A DNA stretch of 64,000 bases from Plazaster borealis (Eukaryota; Echinodermata; Asteroidea; Forcipulatida; Labidiasteridae): assembly GCA_021014325.1 (NCBI GenBank), contig CM037473.1:12028696-12092695 (forward strand). Reading direction: 5' to 3'. Position 1 is the first letter of the stretch, and each line of letters starts with the position of its first letter. A program made the translations under genes and the position numbers. The notes beneath the pieces were generated by a model. The model made no database searches. It saw only the letters and a list, made by a program, of their open reading frames with translations, and was not told where the DNA came from. Shown here piece by piece: positions 59,801-64,000 of this stretch.

Positions 59801-62800
59801 AGTTTGAGATATATTGAGAATTTTGTGTTAGTTTGAATTTTAGGTCCAAAATCAATAAAATTACCCATGCCGGCATGGTCAAATTTTCAGATTTTGGGTC
59901 AAAATTTTTGTTTTGATTTTATGTTTTCAAATGATACAGAATGGACTACTGAAGACATTTCATGTGTGCGGGCTCACTAAATTAGCCATAGTTTGAGATA
60001 TATTGAGCATTTTGTGTTAGTTTGAATTTTGGGTCCAAAATCAAGAAAATTCCCCATGCCGGCATGGTCAAACTTTTCAGATTTGGGTCAAATTATTTTT
60101 TTTCATTTTATGTTTTCAAATGATACATAACGGACTACTGAAGACATTTTATGTGTGCGGGCTCACTAAATTAGCCATAGTTTGAGATATATTGAGCATT
60201 TTGTGTTAGTTTGAATTTTGGGTCCAAAATCAAGAAAATTCCCCATGCCGGCATGGTCAAACTTTTCAGATTTGGGTCAAATTATTTTTTTTCATTTTAT
60301 GTTTTCAAATGATACATAACGGACTACTGAAGACATTTTATGTGTGCGGGCTCGCTAAATTAGCCATAGTTTGAGATATATTGAGCATTTTGTGTTAGTT
60401 TGAATTTTGGGTCCAAAATCAAGAAAATTCCCCATGCCGGCATGGTCAAACTTTTCAGATTTTGGTCAAATTATTTTTTTTTCATTTTATGTTTTCAAAT
60501 GATACATAACGGACTACTGAAGACATTTTATGTGTGCGGGCTCGCTAAATTAGCCATAGTTTGAGATATATTGAGCATTTTGTGTTAATTTGAATTTTGG
60601 GTCCAAAATCAAGAAAATTCCCCATGCTGGCATGGTCAAACTTTTCAGATTTGGGTCAAATTATTTTGTTTCATTTTATGTTTTCAAATGATACATAACA
60701 GACTACTGAAGACATTTTATGTGTGCGGGCTCGCTAAATTAGCCATAGTTTGAGATATATTGAGCATTTTGTGTTAGTTTAAATTTTGGGTCCAAAATCA
60801 AGAAAATTCCCCATGCCGGCATGGTCAAACTTTTCAGATTTGGGTCAAATTATTTTTTTTCATTTTATGTTTTCAAATGATACATAACGGACTACTGAAG
60901 ACATTTTATGTGTGCGGGCTCGCTAAATTTGCCCTAGTTTGAGATATATTGAGCATTTTGTGTAAGTTTGAATTTTGGGTCCAAAATCAAGAAAATTCCC
61001 CATGCCGGCATGGTCAAAATTTTCAGATTTGGGTCCAATTATTTTTTTTCATTTTATGTTTTCAAATGATACATAACGGACTACTGAAAACATTTTATGT
61101 GTGCGGGCTCACTAAATTAGCCATAGTTTGAGATATATTGAGCATTTTGTGTTAGTTTGAATTTTAGGTCCAAAATCAAGAAAATTCCCCATGCCGGCAT
61201 GGTCAAAATTTTCAGATTTTGGTCAAATTATTTTTTTTCATTTTATGTTTTCAAATGATACAGAATGGACTACTGAAGACATTTCATGTGTGCGGGCACG
61301 CTAAATTAGCCATAGTTTGAGATATATTGAGAATTTTGTGTTAGTTTGAATTTTAGGTCCAAAATCAAGAAAATTCCCCATGCCGGCATGGTCAAAATTT
61401 TCAGATTTTGGTCAAATTATTTTTTTTCATTTTATGTTTTCAAATGATACATAACGGACTACTGAAGACATTTCATGTGTGCGGGCTCACTAAATTAGCC
61501 ATAGTTTGAGATATATTGAGCATTTTGTGTTAGTTTGAATTTTGGGTCCAAAATCAAGAAAATTCCCCATGCCGGCATGGTCAAACTTTTCAGATTTGGG
61601 TCAAATTATTTGTTTTCATTTTATGTTTTCAAATGATACAGAATGGACTACTGAAGACATTTCATGTGTGCGGGCTCACTAAATTAGCCATAGTTTGAGA
61701 TATATTGAGCATTTTGTGTTAGTTTGAATTTTGGGTCCAAAATCAAGAAAATTCCCCATGCCGGCATGGTCAAACTTTTCAGATTTGGGTCAAATTATTT
61801 TTTTTCATTTTATGTTTTCAAATGATACATAACGGACTACTGAAGACATTTTATGTGTGCGGGCTCGCTAAATTAGCCATAGTTTGAGATATATTGAGCA
61901 TTTTGTGTTAGTTTGAATTTTGGGTCCAAAATCAAGAAAATTCCCCATGCCGGCATGGTCAAACTTTTCAGATTTGGGTCAAATTTTTTTTTTTTCATTT
62001 TATGTTTTCAAATGATACATAACGGACTACTGAAGACATTTTATGTGTGCGGGCTCACTAAATTAGCCATAGTTTGAGATATATTGAGCATTTTGTGTTA
62101 GTTTGAATTTTGGGTCCAAAATCAAGAAAATTCCCCATGCCGGCATGGTCAAAATTTTCAGATTTTGGTCAAATTATTTTTTTTCATTTTATGTTTTCAA
62201 ATGATACAGAATGGACTACTGAAGACATTTCATGTGTGCGGGCTCGCTAAATTAGCCATAGTTTGAGATATATTGAGCATTTTGTGTTAGTTTGAATTTT
62301 GGGTCCAAAATCAAGAAAATTCCCCATGCCGGCATGGTCAAAATTTTCAGATTTTGGTCAAATTATTTTTTTTCATTTTATGTTTTCAAATGATACAGAA
62401 TGGACTACTGAAGACATTTCATGTGTGTGGGCTCGCTAAATTAGCCATAGTTTGAGATATATTGAGCATTTTGTGTTAGTTTGAATTTTGGGTCCAAAAT
62501 CAAGAAAATTCCCCATGCCGGCATGGTCAAACTTTTCAGATTTGGGTCAAATTATTTTTTTCATTTTATGTTTTCAAATGATACATAACGGACTACTGAA
62601 GACATTTTATGTGTGCGGGCTCACTAAATTAGCCATAGTTTGAGATATATTGAGCATTTTGTGTTAGTTTGAATTTTGGGTCCAAAATCAAGAAAATTCC
62701 CCATGCCGGCATGGTCAAACTTTTCAGATTTGGGTCAAATTATTTTTTTCATTTTATGTTTTCAAATGATACATAATGGACTACTGAAGACATTTTATGT

Positions 62801-64000
62801 GTGCGGGCTCGCTAAATTAGCCATAGTTTGAGATATATTGAGCATTTTGTGTTAGTTTGAATTTTGGGTCCAAAATCAAGAAAATTCCCCATGCCGGCAT
62901 GGTCAAACTTTTCAGATTTTGGTCAAATTATTTTTTTCATTTTATGTTTTCAAATGATACAGAATGGACTACTGAAGACATTTCATGTGTGTGGGCTCGC
63001 TAAATTAGCCATAGTTTGAGATATATTGAGCATTTTGTGTTAGTTTGAATTTTGGGTCCAAAATCAAGAAAATTCCCCATGCCGGCATGGTCAAACTTTT
63101 CAGATTTGGGTCAAATTATTTTTTTTCATTTTATGTTTTCAAATGATACATAACGGACTACTGAAGACATTTTATGTGTGCGGGCTCACTAAATTAGCCA
63201 TAGTTTGAGATATATTGAGCATTTTGTGTTAGTTTGAATTTTGGGTCCAAAATCAAGAAAATTCCCCATGCCGGCATGGTCAAACTTTTCAGATTTTGGT
63301 CAAATTATTTTTTTCATTTTATGTTTTCAAATGATACAGAATGGACTACTGAAGACATTTCATGTGTGCGGGCTCACTAAATTAGCCATAGTTTGAGATA
63401 TATTGAGCATTTTGTGTTAGTTTGAATTTTGGGTCCAAAATCAAGAAAATTCCCCATGCCGGCATGGTCAAACTTTTCAGATTTTGGTCAAATTATTTTT
63501 TTTCATTTTATGTTTTCAAATGATACAGAATGGACTACTGAAGACATTTCATGTGTGCGGGCTCACTAAATTAGCCATAGTTTGAGATATATTGAGCATT
63601 TTGTGTTAGTTTGAATTTTGGGTCCAAAATCAAGAAAATTCCCCATGCCGGCATGGTCAAACTTTTCAGATTTGGGTCAAATTATTTTTTTTCATTTTAT
63701 GTTTTCAAATGATACATAACGGACTACTGAAGACATTTTATGTGTGCGGGCTCGCTAAATTAGCCATAGTTTGAGATATATTGAGCATTTTGTGTTAGTT
63801 TGAATTTTGGGTCCAAAATCAAGAAAATTCCCCATGCCGGCATGGTCAAACTTTTCAGATTTGGGTCAAATTATTTTTTTTCATTTTATGTTTTCAAATG
63901 ATACATAACGGACTACTGAAGACATTTTATGTGTGCGGGCTCGCTAAATTAGCCATAGTTTGAGATATATTGAGCATTTTGTGTTAATTTGAATTTTGGG
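26872..64000 (+). repeat. 189-bp satellite DNA, about 196 head-to-tail copies, continues past the window
   Basis: gagatatatt recurs every 189 bp (27122, 27311, 27500, 27689 and so on) with all units in one orientation and no interruption. A consensus unit can be opened at GGGCTCGCTAAATTAGCC. It then has TTTGAGATATATTGAGCA, TTTGGGTCCAAAATCAAG, the palindrome CCATGCCGGCATGG (unit positions 85-98), CAGATTTGGGTCAAATTA, a T run of about 5-11, CATTTTATGTTTTCAAATG, GGACTACTGAAGACAT and TATGTGTGC. Two main variant sets interleave: ATAACGGAC with TTTTATGTG, and AGAATGGAC with TTTCATGTG. The length is close to one nucleosome repeat, as for many centromeric or pericentromeric satellites; that role is inferred. 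Frames of 60-114 codons here are chance gaps between stops. Confidence 0.97.

Noticed and set aside
27778..61131. Frames of 60-114 codons within the satellite, such as those with SILCKFEFWVQNQENS
   Set aside because: They arise wherever two common stop codons are mutated in a 189-bp (63-codon) unit, have no initiation context, and start at arbitrary points.
26872..64000. CRISPR-like regular repeats
   Set aside because: There are no unique spacers; the whole 189 bp repeats, and the genome is plainly eukaryotic.

Overview
The window is eukaryotic and animal-like: a gene split into short exons with GT-AG introns, tRNA-derived SINEs, LINE 3' tails with (ATT)n ends, many short inverted-repeat (MITE-like) elements, and a very long satellite array. 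Several dispersed repeats look like families I associate with echinoderm, especially sea-star, genomes. I therefore infer an echinoderm, probably an asteroid; this is recognition from memory, not a database result.

Region 1 (1 to about 19.4 kb): the 5' part of one minus-strand gene, an orthologue of AIFM3 (apoptosis-inducing factor, mitochondria-associated 3). Nine coding exons join in frame, with GT-AG junctions throughout, into residues 1-326: an N-myristoylation-type start, a Ser/Thr/Lys-rich linker, a complete Rieske [2Fe-2S] domain, the FAD-binding segment, and the beginning of the NAD-binding motif. The C-terminal half lies beyond the left edge. A TATA box and a possible non-coding first exon lie 6.7 kb upstream of the start codon. 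The introns hold SINEs, LINE tails, MITEs, a 25-bp minisatellite and a 2.2-kb telomere-hexamer-like minisatellite.

Region 2 (about 19.4 to 26.8 kb): intergenic repeat country. It contains two foldback-type elements whose ends are inverted arrays of short tandem units, a 93-97-bp tandem repeat with nested dyads, a TTAA-flanked MITE, a decayed CR1/L2-like LINE 3' end and a near-identical 367-bp tandem duplication. I see no convincing gene here.

Region 3 (about 26.87 kb to the right edge at 64 kb): one uninterrupted head-to-tail array of a 189-bp AT-rich satellite, about 196 copies, running off the window. Each unit carries a perfect 14-bp dyad (CCATGCCGGCATGG) and a T-rich linker. Variation falls mostly at CpG sites and in that linker. 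Multi-unit blocks are re-duplicated at several scales (7, 14, 28, 31 and about 45 units), and the units at the left edge are decayed.

No rRNA gene, CRISPR array or intact autonomous transposon was found. The most notable non-genic structures are the satellite array, the two foldback elements, and plus-strand splice signals around the telomere-like minisatellite that could mark an antisense transcript.
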